Positions 26,428-35,029 of a stretch of DNA of 64,000 bases are shown piece after piece. The number at the start of each line of letters is the position of its first letter. Position 1 is the first letter of the stretch. The stretch is from contig CATOTI010000001.1 in the NCBI GenBank assembly GCA_951813295.1, forward strand, positions 434,001 to 498,000. Direction: 5' to 3'. This DNA comes from an uncultured Pseudomonadales bacterium. GTDB lineage: Bacteria > Pseudomonadota > Gammaproteobacteria > Pseudomonadales > Azotimanducaceae. The notes beneath the pieces were generated by a model that saw only the letters and a list, made by a program, of their open reading frames with translations, made no database searches and had not been told where the DNA came from. The translations under genes were made by a program, and so were the position numbers.

Positions 26428-27162
26428 ATGAGGTGGTTTGTGTCCCAAGATCTCGGTGTCGAGCCTGAGCACCTGCGTAGCCACTTTGGCCTCGAAACCG
26501 CGCGGCTCGTCGAAGAAACCTTCGGGGATGGCGTGGATCGCGCCGTTCTCTTGATGCGCCACAGCGCAAGAACCTTCGACCGCTCTATTCACGACCTGCT
26601 GAACTGCCTCACGGACCACGGCCGGGACCTTTGTCGTACGTTTGGCGAACGGCTGCCCAAAGACGTCCATGTCCGAGGCTATGCGAGCCCCCCGGACCGT
26701 TGCATGGAGACCGCGCAGATCGCGATCGAGTCGCACGTTGCGACCGGCGGGCAGGGCGGTCGTACGCGCGCGGTCGAAGCGCTGGGCGTCTTCTACGCGC
26801 TCGACCAGGCGAAGATGTGGAAAGGAATCAGCAGCGCCGACGGTCTGGCCGAATACGTCGGCCAGTGGTTCGCGGGCGATGTGCCGGAAGACGCGATGAT
26901 GCCGGCCGAGCAGGCGGTTCGACTGCTGTCACGCGCCCTGCAGGCGAAGATGGCCGTGCCGCCCGCCGATCCCGACGGTCAGAAGCGCCTCGACCTCTGC
27001 GTAACCCATGACCTCACGATCTACACGATGCGCCATGGTCTCGGTTTGGAGCCGATCTCCGGCCCGCCGGTCGAATTTCTCGACGGACTCATCCTTTTCG
27101 AACGAAACGGTCGGCGATACGTTCGGAGTCAACACGGGGGTGAGGTCGAACTCGCGGACTGA
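26428..27162 (+). CDS. Histidine phosphatase superfamily protein
   Basis: Around residue 38 the protein has RAVLLMRHSARTFDRS, which has the RHG-type catalytic His but with S in place of G (RHS). GYASPPDRCMETAQIA carries the second conserved arginine-type region, and LCVTHDLTIYTMRHGLG supplies the distal histidine. The fold is that of branch 1 or 2 histidine phosphatases. The ATG at 26428 was picked; a GTG 66 bases upstream is possible. The substrate is unknown. The divergent cupin gene lies 109 bases upstream. Confidence 0.75.
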   Translation: MRWFVSQDLGVEPEHLRSHFGLETARLVEETFGDGVDRAVLLMRHSARTFDRSIHDLLNCLTDHGRDLCRTFGERLPKDVHVRGYASPPDRCMETAQIAIESHVATGGQGGRTRAVEALGVFYALDQAKMWKGISSADGLAEYVGQWFAGDVPEDAMMPAEQAVRLLSRALQAKMAVPPADPDGQKRLDLCVTHDLTIYTMRHGLGLEPISGPPVEFLDGLILFERNGRRYVRSQHGGEVELAD

Positions 27163-27237
27163 TCCGACGATCGACGGATCTGCCGTTCGCCGACGTATGA
27201 ACGGTCAGAGCAATTCGTCGCAAAGCGAGGTGTCGGT

Positions 27238-28599
27238 TTGCAGGACATCGCGACATTCCAGGCCCTGCATCGGTTCGGACTGGGCCCCGCGCCGGGCGAT
27301 GCGACCACGATCGGTGATGATCCGCGTGGTTGGGTGCGTCAGCAGATCGAACCCCAGCGAATCCCAGCTGCATTGCGCAACTTCGAGAGTTCTGCCGACA
27401 TCTTGTCGGCCATTCATTCGGCGGGTGCCCAGGGGGCGCAGGAAGTGCAACGCGCGACGCGCCGAGCGATGCGTGCGGCTTACGCAGGCGAAGTCGTCTC
27501 CCGGACGCGCGAGATGATCGTGAGCCGACGTCCTTTTGCCGAGCGGATGTTGCTCTTCTGGTCGAACCATTTCACCGTCTCGAGCGCCAAGGCGATCATC
27601 GGTCCGTCGATCCCCGCCTACGAGCGCGAGGCTATTCGGCCTCACGTCTTCGGCCGGTTCGCCGACATGTTGAAGACCGTCGTCCGCCATCCCGTGATGC
27701 TCAGCTATCTCGACAACGTCGCGTCGGCCGGCGACGACTCGCGCCTCGGCCGGCGCCGTCGTGCTCGTACGGGCACAAAAACGACGTTGAATGAGAACCT
27801 CGCCCGCGAGGTGCTCGAACTTCACACGCTCGGCGTCAACGGAGGGTACTCGCAGCACGACGTGATCGAATTTGCCAAGACGATCACGGGCTGGAGCCAT
27901 GGCGGCATGCGGCGGCCCAATGCCCCGCGCCCCTTGCACGGACGATTCGAGTTCAGGCCGGAGTTCCATGAACCGGGCGCGAAGCGGGTCCTCGGAAAGA
28001 AGTACGCCGAGGACGGGCAGGAGCAGGGGTTACAGGTACTCGACGATCTCGCGCGGCATCCGGCGACCGCGCGGTTTATCGCGACCAAGCTGGTTCGCCA
28101 CTTCGTGGCGGATGATCCGCCCGCGGCGGCGATCGAGCGCATCGCGAAGACTTTTCGTGAAACGGACGGCGATCTCTCGGCGGTCTCGACGGCGCTCGTG
28201 GATCTGGATGCGAGCTGGCAGTCGCCGCTCAGCAAAGTGAAATCACATTACGAGTTTCTCATCGCCGCTCACCGGGCGATCGGTGCTCAAAACGTCGGTC
28301 CGCGCGAGATCATCCGCCCCCTGACCGAACTCGGCCAGGTGCCTTTCGCAGCGCCGTCGCCCCAGGGGTGGGGTGACACGGCGGCCGACTGGGTAGCGCC
28401 GGAAGCGCTCATCCGTCGCATCGAATGGGTGCGTCGGTTCTCGGCAACCCGTCCGGTGACGATGCCATCGGACGTGATCCTCGATGACTTGATCGGCCCG
28501 GTCGCGACGGATCCGACACGTACCGAGGTCGGACGTGCGCCGTCGGGCGATGCAGCGCTGGCGCTCATTCTCGCGAGCCCCGAGTTCCAGAGGAGATGA
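27238..28599 (+). CDS. DUF1800 domain protein (secreted partner of DUF1501)
   Basis: A 453-residue protein of the DUF1800 family. It begins MQDIATFQALHRFGLGPAPGD, the typical HRxGfG-type start; central landmarks are FAERMLLFWSNHFTVS, LNENLAREVLELHTLGVNGGYSQHDVIEFAKTITGWS and ATKLVRHFVADDPP. No ATG precedes the domain in frame. The TTG at 27238 is supported by AGCGAGG eight bases upstream. There is no obvious signal peptide, so export may depend on the partner. It ends five bases before the DUF1501 gene, so both form one operon. Confidence 0.88.
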   Translation: MQDIATFQALHRFGLGPAPGDATTIGDDPRGWVRQQIEPQRIPAALRNFESSADILSAIHSAGAQGAQEVQRATRRAMRAAYAGEVVSRTREMIVSRRPFAERMLLFWSNHFTVSSAKAIIGPSIPAYEREAIRPHVFGRFADMLKTVVRHPVMLSYLDNVASAGDDSRLGRRRRARTGTKTTLNENLAREVLELHTLGVNGGYSQHDVIEFAKTITGWSHGGMRRPNAPRPLHGRFEFRPEFHEPGAKRVLGKKYAEDGQEQGLQVLDDLARHPATARFIATKLVRHFVADDPPAAAIERIAKTFRETDGDLSAVSTALVDLDASWQSPLSKVKSHYEFLIAAHRAIGAQNVGPREIIRPLTELGQVPFAAPSPQGWGDTAADWVAPEALIRRIEWVRRFSATRPVTMPSDVILDDLIGPVATDPTRTEVGRAPSGDAALALILASPEFQRR

Positions 28600-28603
28600 C
28601 GTC

Positions 28604-29773
28604 GTGAACCGAAGACGCTTTCTCAAGACGACGACCGCCGCGCTTGCAGCGATCCCGACGGCGCGAATCGCCTTGGCGTCCGCGCCAACCGAAAAGCGGC
28701 TGGTGGTGGTGGTTTTGCGCGGCGGGCTCGATGCGTTGCACGCGCTGCCGCCGTATGAAGATCGTACCTACCGTCGACTCCGCCCGAGCCTGGCCCTCAC
28801 CACCGCCGACAAAGCGCCACCCATGGATCTCGACGGTTACTTCGGCCTGCACCGCGCGCTCGCACCGCTCGAATCGATCTATCGCGCCGGCGAACTCCTA
28901 TTCGTTCCCGCGGCGTCGACGCGGTACCGGGATCGATCCCACTTCGACGGGCAGAACTTTCTCGAAAACGGTTCGGGCGCGCCGTTCGGGGCGGAAACCG
29001 GTTGGCTCAACCGAGCGTTGCTGGGCTTGGCAGCCAACGATCGACGCCTCGGGCTTTCGATCGGCACCGTGACACCGTTGATCTTGCGCGGCGAGGCCGG
29101 TGTCCAGGCTTGGGGGGATTCCAACCTGCCCCAAGCCGATGACGACTTCCTTCGCCGCGTCGGCCGCGTCTACGCCGAAGATCCGATCTTCAGCGCCGCC
29201 TTCCAGGCGGCTAACGATGCGCCGCAGCTCGATATGGGCATGGCCGATCGTCGTAGTGGGCCGCGGCGCGGCGAGGATGTCGTCCTCTCTGCGCGCGCCA
29301 CGGCGGATCTTCTGTCGCGCGATGACGGGCCACGGGTCGCCGTGATCGACATCGACGGTTGGGACACCCACTTCAACCAGGAACCGCGTCTTGCACAGCT
29401 TTTCGATCCGCTCGCGAACGCGATCGTGGCACTTCGACGGGGCCTCGGCGGGCACTGGAAACGCACGCAAGTGCTGGTCGTATCTGAGTTCGGGCGAACC
29501 GCGGCCGAGAACGGCAACCGGGGCACGGACCACGGCACCGGTGGCCTCGCGATCCTCGCCGGCGGCGCTGTCCAAGGTGGTCGGATCATCGGGCAATGGC
29601 CTGGACTGTCGAAGTCGGCACTCTGGGAGCAGCGCGACCTCAGAACCGTCAACGCGTACGAGTCGATCTTCAAGTCGGCGCTCATCGAACATCTCGGTAT
29701 CGATCAGGGCTTCGTCGAAGACGTGGTCTTTCCGGGTAGCGCCGATCTTCAGCCGATGGACGGGTTGACCTGA
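28604..29773 (+). CDS. DUF1501 domain protein, Tat-exported
   Basis: A 389-residue protein starting at a GTG at 28604 with RBS AGAGGAG upstream. The N-terminus NRRRFLKTTTAALAAIP is a twin-arginine signal. The body has VVVVLRGGLDALHALPPYED, DIDGWDTHFNQ, VVSEFGRTAAENGNRGTDHGTGG and a late IGQWPGL, all DUF1501 landmarks with the phosphatase-like metal-ligand residues (D, H, D). This is a separate paralogue of the DUF1501 at 16273-17580; here the partner is DUF1800 instead of the cytochrome protein. Confidence 0.9.
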   Translation: MNRRRFLKTTTAALAAIPTARIALASAPTEKRLVVVVLRGGLDALHALPPYEDRTYRRLRPSLALTTADKAPPMDLDGYFGLHRALAPLESIYRAGELLFVPAASTRYRDRSHFDGQNFLENGSGAPFGAETGWLNRALLGLAANDRRLGLSIGTVTPLILRGEAGVQAWGDSNLPQADDDFLRRVGRVYAEDPIFSAAFQAANDAPQLDMGMADRRSGPRRGEDVVLSARATADLLSRDDGPRVAVIDIDGWDTHFNQEPRLAQLFDPLANAIVALRRGLGGHWKRTQVLVVSEFGRTAAENGNRGTDHGTGGLAILAGGAVQGGRIIGQWPGLSKSALWEQRDLRTVNAYESIFKSALIEHLGIDQGFVEDVVFPGSADLQPMDGLT

Positions 29774-29839
29774 TCAAGGTGGTCCAAATCGTCATCTCGC
29801 ACTTTTGTATGCTCTTCCGACGATTTTCGGGAGAGCCCC

Positions 29840-30628
29840 ATGAGTGACGACCAGCCCCTGATCTACGAGGAAGACGATCACATCGGCGTGATTACGCTGA
29901 ATCGGCCGGAAGCCATGAATTCCATGAGCTATCAGCTCTACGCCGATCTCGAGGACACGGTGCGTCAGTCGACGGCGCGCGTGCTCGTCATCACGGCGCA
30001 CGGCCGGGCTTTCTGTGCCGGCGACGACGTCAAACAGATCCTCGGCGGCGGCGAACCACCGCCGGCTGATTTCAAGGATCGCAGTGCCGCGACCGGCGGG
30101 CTCACACCCGCGGCGGACGCGCTCCTCAACACTGATATCCCCGTCATTGCCGCGGTCAACGGTGCGGCGGTCGGCTGGGGCATGGAACTGGCGCTCATGG
30201 CCGATATTCGGGTGGCCTCGACCCATGCGAAGTTCGGCGAACTCTTCGTCATTCGGGGCCTGTGTTGCGATGCGCCGGGGCTCGGTCGTCTGGCGGCGTT
30301 GGTCGGCCGCGAGAAGGCGGCTGAGCTGCTTTTCACCGGCGAAATCATCGGTGCGGCGGAAGCCAAGGAAATCGGACTCGTCGGTTACTGCGTTCCGCAC
30401 GAAGAGTTGATGGACAAGGCAATGGAGATCGCTCGAAAGATCGCCGGCAATCCACCGCTCGCGGTGCAGGCGCTCAAGGCGGGGCTTCGCCGCACGGTCG
30501 AGCCTGACTGGCGCGATGTCGGCCGATGGGCGATCGAGCAGATCCGATACCTGCGCGGTACGGAAGATTCGAAAGAAGGCGTCGCGGCGTTTCTCGAAAA
30601 GAGAGAGCCGGTGTATCAGGGGCGTTAG
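29840..30628 (+). CDS. Enoyl-CoA hydratase/isomerase family protein
   Basis: A 262-residue crotonase-fold enzyme. GVITLNRPEAMNSMSYQL is the conserved start, AFCAGDDVKQILGGG gives the oxyanion-hole glycine (AGDD), and NGAAVGWGMELALMADIRVAS the second oxyanion strand. The catalytic Glu of canonical hydratases is not clearly placed (FVIRGLCCDAPGLGRL), so it may be an isomerase or hydrolase variant. It acts on acyl-CoA esters, probably in fatty-acid-like breakdown. GGGAGAG precedes the ATG. A VOC gene follows after 12 bases on the same strand. Confidence 0.88.
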   Translation: MSDDQPLIYEEDDHIGVITLNRPEAMNSMSYQLYADLEDTVRQSTARVLVITAHGRAFCAGDDVKQILGGGEPPPADFKDRSAATGGLTPAADALLNTDIPVIAAVNGAAVGWGMELALMADIRVASTHAKFGELFVIRGLCCDAPGLGRLAALVGREKAAELLFTGEIIGAAEAKEIGLVGYCVPHEELMDKAMEIARKIAGNPPLAVQALKAGLRRTVEPDWRDVGRWAIEQIRYLRGTEDSKEGVAAFLEKREPVYQGR

Positions 30629-30640
30629 CGGCGCTTCGAC

Positions 30641-31039
30641 TTGATCGTCAATATCGACGTTCCCGACCTCCGCTCGGCGGTCGCTTTCTATACCGCTGGA
30701 ATCGAGTTCACGTTTCGGCGTTTTCTCTTTGGCGGGAGCGTTGCCGAACTCGAGCGTGAGGGGGTCCTCGTGCACCTGATCGAGGTCGAGGCGCCACGAT
30801 CAGCGTTCCCCGGCGGGCCGGTGCGGTCGTATTCACGCCACCGGACGCCCGTGCATATCGATCTGGTGGTCGACGAACTCGACGCCGGCGTTCATCGAGC
30901 GGTGGCCGCCGGCGCGCAGGCGAGCGGTGATGTGATCAAGGGTCGATTCGGCAAGGTCGCGCCCATGTCTGATCCCTTCGGCCACGGTTTCTGTCTCGTC
31001 GAACTGACGAGCGACGGTTACGACGCCGTCGCGGATTAG
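30641..31039 (+). CDS. VOC/glyoxalase superfamily protein
   Basis: A 132-residue protein with the beta-alpha-beta-beta-beta repeat of the vicinal-oxygen-chelate fold: MIVNIDVPDLRSAVAFYTAGIEFTFRRF at the start, LDAGVHRAVAAGAQA then MSDPFGHGFCLVEL at the end. Metal-ligand positions include HIDLVV and the terminal E. The start is a TTG 12 bases after the enoyl-CoA hydratase stop with little ribosome site, so the start is uncertain. It may act on a CoA or small-molecule substrate in the same operon. Confidence 0.78.
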   Translation: MIVNIDVPDLRSAVAFYTAGIEFTFRRFLFGGSVAELEREGVLVHLIEVEAPRSAFPGGPVRSYSRHRTPVHIDLVVDELDAGVHRAVAAGAQASGDVIKGRFGKVAPMSDPFGHGFCLVELTSDGYDAVAD

Positions 31040-31051
31040 TGTCGGATCGGA

Positions 31052-31207
31052 TTAGCGCTCGTCGTTTTCCTTTCCGGCGTTGTGCCCGTTCGCGCGACCC
31101 GCGGCCGCACTCAGACGGCGAGCGCGCCATCGATCGAAGCCGCGCAGTAGAAACGCACAGCCCGCGGAGACGAGCACGGCTGCGGCGATGATGAAAGCGG
31201 TTTCCAC
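31052..31207 (-). CDS. Small single-pass membrane protein candidate
   Basis: A 51-residue reading frame: VETAFIIAAAVLVSAGCAFLL is a good transmembrane helix, followed by the basic stretch RGFDRWRARRLSAAAGR and a polar tail ending in DER. The helix-then-arginine layout fits a small N-out membrane protein. The start is GTG with a weak ribosome site, and no homologue is known to me. It fills a gap of about 250 bases between the VOC and methyltransferase genes that otherwise has no gene. Confidence 0.35.
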   Translation of the reverse strand: METAFIIAAAVLVSAGCAFLLRGFDRWRARRLSAAAGRANGHNAGKENDER

Positions 31208-31287
31208 GGTTCGCTCTTACTGCCTTCCCGTCTGACACGGTAGGGAAGCGAAGCTGAACGAACGCTTACGCCGCCTTCATTCGGGCG

Positions 31288-32031
31288 TCAGGGCGCCCGA
31301 AAAAGGTAGATCGCCCAGCCGAGCGTATCTCGCGCCCATTTCATATGCACGGCGTCGTACTCCCGACGTAGCGACGTCAGTTCCTCGGCGTCGGGATCGT
31401 CCGGGTTGTCACGCACATATTGCTCCGCTGCGAGCGTCTGCAGACCCTCGTAGCGATCCCAGTCGTCGGGATTCCCCACGATGGCGTACAGCAGGGTCAG
31501 TCCATGCTGTTGGGCGATCTCGACGTTTTCGGCGTGCGTCACGAGGCTTGGTACGAAATCCGGGTCCGCGGCGACGAAGTCGGGATGCGGATCGTGTCGT
31601 TTGAAGGGTTCGCCGATCGCGATCAGACCGCCCGGTACGACCGCTTCTTTGAGCGCGTCGATCGTTCCGGCATAGCCCTGCCAGACCCACGTCGCGCCAA
31701 TACACATGGCGAGATCGAAAGAGTGGGGTTCGATGGTGACGGCCGCTCCGTCGCCTTCCACGATGGCGATTTCTCCCTCCAGGTCGAGCGCGACGATTTT
31801 TGCGCGTGCGGCTTCCACCTCGGCGGGCGCGATGTCGATGCCAAGCCCCGAAGTCCCGTGACGAGAAGCGATGCGGGCGAGGAATTCGGCTTTCCCGCAG
31901 GCGACATCGAGAACTCGGCCACCTCGCTCGAGCGGTAGAAGCCCGACCAGTTCGTCGAATTTCTCCGACGACATCGGGTTGCAGAACACATGGTTGCGAT
32001 GAGTGATCGCGTAGTACTTCCATCGATCCAT
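31288..32031 (-). CDS. Class I SAM-dependent methyltransferase
   Basis: A 247-residue Rossmann-fold methyltransferase. GRVLDVACGKAEFLARIA is motif I, GIDIAPAEVEAARAKI motif post I, and AIVEGDGAAVTIEPHSFDLAMCIGATWVWQGY motifs II and III. The C-terminal part holds many aromatic and charged residues. It probably methylates a small molecule. I use ATG 32031 (GGAGG lies 11 bases upstream) rather than the TTG six codons earlier. It is divergent from the SRPBCC gene. Confidence 0.9.
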   Translation of the reverse strand: MDRWKYYAITHRNHVFCNPMSSEKFDELVGLLPLERGGRVLDVACGKAEFLARIASRHGTSGLGIDIAPAEVEAARAKIVALDLEGEIAIVEGDGAAVTIEPHSFDLAMCIGATWVWQGYAGTIDALKEAVVPGGLIAIGEPFKRHDPHPDFVAADPDFVPSLVTHAENVEIAQQHGLTLLYAIVGNPDDWDRYEGLQTLAAEQYVRDNPDDPDAEELTSLRREYDAVHMKWARDTLGWAIYLFRAP

Positions 32032-32116
32032 CAACACGTCGGCCTCCAAGATCCGCTTGCCTGCAAAAGATCGTAAGGTGGTTCGCTTCGATTAGCAGGC
32101 TCCCGAACGTCTCGAA

Positions 32117-32653
32117 ATGCAGAAGTTTTTTGCTCTCCTCGTCGTGTTGCTGTTCTCGAGCGCTGGCGCGGTCGAGTCCGTCGTCGCGGAACACGGCAGC
32201 GATGCCTACCACTACGTCTCCAGTCACTCGATATCGATCGATGCGGCTCCCGACGTCGTCTGGGTTCATCTCGAGCGGCTCGACTCGTGGATGTACGAAT
32301 TCGAGCTGTCGCACGTCGCGGGCGAGCCGGGGCGGCCCGGCGAAGTTCTGCGGCTCTATCCCGAGCAAGCCTTCTTCGTGCAGATCCTCGAGATCGACGC
32401 GCCGAAGCTTCTCGTGATGGCGAACCTGCCGTCGGTTTTTGGCGATGAATCGTCGACCGGACTCGGCGTCGTGAGCCTTCATGAGCGCGCTGATGGGACG
32501 GAAGTTGCCCTGACGATGAGTCGTCGCTACACGTGGCTCGGTGAGGGCGAGAACCCGCAACTCGCCACGAGATCGTCGGCCGCGTTCCAGGAGGCGACAA
32601 ATGCGATGTGGGGGCGTTTCCTCGACCGGCTAACAACCCTGGCGGAGGGCTAA
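32117..32653 (+). CDS. SRPBCC-fold protein with signal peptide
   Basis: A 178-residue protein. The signal peptide (MQKFFALLVVLLFSSAGAVES) shows it is exported. The mature part begins SHSISIDAAPDVVWVHLERLDSWMYEF, the usual SRPBCC/START-type opening, and ends with a long helix SAAFQEATNAMWGRFLDRLTTLAEG. These proteins bind hydrophobic ligands in a deep cavity. An exported SRPBCC is less common. It converges with the GST-like gene, overlapping its stop by four bases. Confidence 0.75.
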   Translation: MQKFFALLVVLLFSSAGAVESVVAEHGSDAYHYVSSHSISIDAAPDVVWVHLERLDSWMYEFELSHVAGEPGRPGEVLRLYPEQAFFVQILEIDAPKLLVMANLPSVFGDESSTGLGVVSLHERADGTEVALTMSRRYTWLGEGENPQLATRSSAAFQEATNAMWGRFLDRLTTLAEG

Positions 32654-33279
32654 CCGCGTGGCGGCATCATCGTGTCGATGATTGAGGGGCGCGCCTCGAG
32701 CCGTTCGACCCAGTCGCTCACACTGCCCCGTTTTTCGATTTCCTCACCGAGATCGACGCGTGGAAGCACCAGCACGAACGGCGCGTAGGCGACATCCGCC
32801 AACGAGAAGTCGTCGACGAGCCACTGACGCCCGACGAGCTCAAGCTCGAGAACGTCCAGGTGAGCCGCGATTTCCGTGCGCCCGGACTGAACCGTTTCGT
32901 CGGTCCAGTCATCGGCTAGACCGGCCGGAAGGCGCGGCGCCATCCATTTCTTCCAGGCCGCGGGCCAATAGTCGGTGCCCCAACACACGAGCTTTCGAAT
33001 CGTCGCGCGCCGTTCAAGGTCATCGGGCATGAGGGCGAGGGTCGGAAACTTCTCTTCGAGGTATTCCAGAATCGCAATCGACTCGGCGATCACGAAACCG
33101 TCATCGTCGAGCACCGGGATCTGGGCGAACGGGTTCAGCTCGAGGAACGCAGCCGTGGGCGACGCCGTGTAGAGGTTGGTCTCGACCATCTCGTAGTCGA
33201 TCGCTTTTTCGTGCAAAGCGATCCGGACGCGCCAGGGCACGATCGAAAACGGATGTGTGTATAGGCGTATCAACGGCAA
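32650..33279 (-). CDS. Glutathione S-transferase family protein
   Basis: A protein of about 209 residues. The fold begins LIRLYTHPFSIVPWRVRIALHEKAIDYEMVETNL, then NPFAQIPVLDDDGFVIAESIAILEYLEEKFP, which holds the cis-proline and the glutathione-binding E-S motif. The helical half has the typical SLADVAYAPFVLV segment. It is close to zeta/maleylacetoacetate-isomerase-like GSTs. The start is probably the TTG at 33279, since no ATG precedes the fold; another TTG lies two codons on. Confidence 0.82.
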   Translation of the reverse strand: MPLIRLYTHPFSIVPWRVRIALHEKAIDYEMVETNLYTASPTAAFLELNPFAQIPVLDDDGFVIAESIAILEYLEEKFPTLALMPDDLERRATIRKLVCWGTDYWPAAWKKWMAPRLPAGLADDWTDETVQSGRTEIAAHLDVLELELVGRQWLVDDFSLADVAYAPFVLVLPRVDLGEEIEKRGSVSDWVERLEARPSIIDTMMPPRG

Positions 33280-33365
33280 AACGAGTGTGTGTTTTCCGCA
33301 TTGGACACCAGCGCGATCGGACGTGCACGATCGGTGGTCACGGAAGAGCGAATGGCTGGCGCCCG

Positions 33366-33761
33366 GTGACGGCAAAGACGCTGACTCGATGGTACGGACG
33401 GCTTTTCAACCAGAGGATGCGAAAGTCGCTGGACGGCCCCGGATCGCGGCTCGCGAAGACGCACCTTTTACTTTCGTTCGACGGCCGAAAGAGCGGCAAG
33501 CGCTACACGATTCCTGTCAATTACCGCGTCACCGAACGCGGGACCTTCGTCATCGGCACCGAAGCGTCGTGGCGGCACAACTTCAGGGAAGGTTGCGAGG
33601 TCGAGCTTCTCGTCGACGGGCGACCGATCGCGGGTCGCGGCGTCCTGGTGAGCGACGCCGACCCACGCCGAGACGCCATGGGGAGGGCACTCTCGGGGTT
33701 TACGTGGGGACTCTTCTCGAAGTCCCTCACCCTCATCGAAGTCGAACCAACGGACGTTTGA
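33366..33761 (+). CDS. Deazaflavin (F420)-type nitroreductase family protein (DUF385-like)
   Basis: A 131-residue split-barrel protein. HLLLSFDGRKSGKRYTIPVNYRVTERGTFVIGTEASWRHNFREGCEVELLVDGRPIAGRGVLV matches the Ddn/DUF385 family that uses F420 or flavin in actinobacteria, present also in some proteobacteria. The phosphate-binding K-S-G-K loop is kept. The start is a GTG at 33366 and is uncertain. A function as a quinone or nitro reductase is a family-based guess. Confidence 0.75.
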   Translation: MTAKTLTRWYGRLFNQRMRKSLDGPGSRLAKTHLLLSFDGRKSGKRYTIPVNYRVTERGTFVIGTEASWRHNFREGCEVELLVDGRPIAGRGVLVSDADPRRDAMGRALSGFTWGLFSKSLTLIEVEPTDV

Positions 33762-33835
33762 TGCCGTCGGGCGCAGGCGCCGTTTACCGGCCCAACCGCA
33801 GCGGGTAACGTCGGGGTTCGTTTTCCGACTTCGAG

Positions 33836-35005
33836 ATGCCCGTGCGATCCGACGCCGAACTTATCGAGCACATCTTCGACCTGATCGATCAGCAAACCAC
33901 CGACATGGGTGACGAGACCTGGTACGAGCCGGTCGAGAACTACAACTCGCGTGAACGATTCGAGGCAGAGCGGGAGCTGATGCGGCGCGTGCCGATGGGC
34001 TTTTGCCCCGTCGCCGCGCTGCCGGAGCCCGGGTCGTACGTGGCGCGCATGGCCGCGGGCGTGCCGATCGTCGTGGTGCGCGATCTCGAGGACAACATTC
34101 GCGCGTTCCGCAACGCCTGCCGACATCGGGGTATGCAGCTCGCCGAAGGCGCGGGGTGCACGAAGATCTTCCGCTGCACCTATCACGGCTGGGCATATCG
34201 GCTGGACGGCCGGCTCGAATATGTTTCTCAGGATCATGGCTTTCCCGAGCTCGACAAGGACACCCACGGCCTCGTTCCCGTGCACGACGTGACGGTGAAA
34301 AACGGCCTCGTCTTCGTGACGCAAGACGAACCCGTCGGCGAAGGTGCGCTCGAGTCGCTGCCGGATTTGCTATCGGACAGCCAAGCTATCTTTGCTTCGG
34401 GTGAATCGGTCACCGAGATCAACTGGAAGCTCCAGGCGGAAGGCACGCTCGAGGGCTATCACATCAAGCACACGCACCCGGAATCGTTCTTCCCTTATGG
34501 TTTCGACAACCTCAACGTCATCGAGACACAGGGCCCGAATATCCGCATCTGCTTCCCCTTCCGACGGATCGAAAAACTGCGCGACGTAGCGCCCGAGGCG
34601 CGTGAACTCGGCCGCACGGTCACGCTGGTAAACCACATTTTCCCCGGCACATCGGTGACGCGGCTCTCGGATCACTACACCGTGTCGTTTGCCGAGCCCG
34701 AAGCGCCGACGCGAACGCGTTACTACACCTACAAGCTGAGCCCGCCGACGGCCGACGGCGGCGCGCCGAGTGAGGATGCGCTGCAGCGGGCCCGGAAGGA
34801 CGTGGCATTCCTGTCGGATCAGGGCAACAAGGAAGACGCCAAGGTCGTCGCCGATATCCAAGCGGCGATCGGTTCGGGCGCGAACTCGCACTACACGTTC
34901 GGGCGTTTCGAATCGGGCATCGTGCATCTGCATCAGAACCTGGCCCGATACCTCGATCGTCTCGGCGATGCGGAAGCGCAGAGGATCGAGATCGCGCGAG
35001 CCTGA
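33836..35005 (+). CDS. Rieske 2Fe-2S aromatic-ring-hydroxylating oxygenase, alpha subunit family
   Basis: A 389-residue non-haem iron oxygenase. CRHRGMQLAEGAGCTKIFRCTYHGW gives the Rieske CxH-x(n)-CxxH cluster site. EGTLEGYHIKHTHPESFF carries the catalytic-iron H-x(4)-H, with a later Asp expected near SDHYTVSF. The C-terminal helix-grip domain is complete. No ferredoxin, reductase or beta subunit lies next to it, so electron partners are elsewhere. It hydroxylates or demethylates an aromatic, steroid or quaternary amine substrate. The epoxide hydrolase gene follows 24 bases on, likely in one operon. Confidence 0.9.
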   Translation: MPVRSDAELIEHIFDLIDQQTTDMGDETWYEPVENYNSRERFEAERELMRRVPMGFCPVAALPEPGSYVARMAAGVPIVVVRDLEDNIRAFRNACRHRGMQLAEGAGCTKIFRCTYHGWAYRLDGRLEYVSQDHGFPELDKDTHGLVPVHDVTVKNGLVFVTQDEPVGEGALESLPDLLSDSQAIFASGESVTEINWKLQAEGTLEGYHIKHTHPESFFPYGFDNLNVIETQGPNIRICFPFRRIEKLRDVAPEARELGRTVTLVNHIFPGTSVTRLSDHYTVSFAEPEAPTRTRYYTYKLSPPTADGGAPSEDALQRARKDVAFLSDQGNKEDAKVVADIQAAIGSGANSHYTFGRFESGIVHLHQNLARYLDRLGDAEAQRIEIARA

Positions 35006-35029
35006 CTGCAACTGTTTGGAGTTTTCGAG

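Noticed and set aside
29792..30775. 327-residue minus-strand frame opposite the enoyl-CoA hydratase
   Set aside because: It mirrors a well-conserved crotonase gene and shows no domain of its own.
31409..32560. 383-residue minus-strand frame over the methyltransferase and SRPBCC genes
   Set aside because: It starts antisense to the exported SRPBCC gene and then overlaps the methyltransferase gene in another frame; no family pattern.
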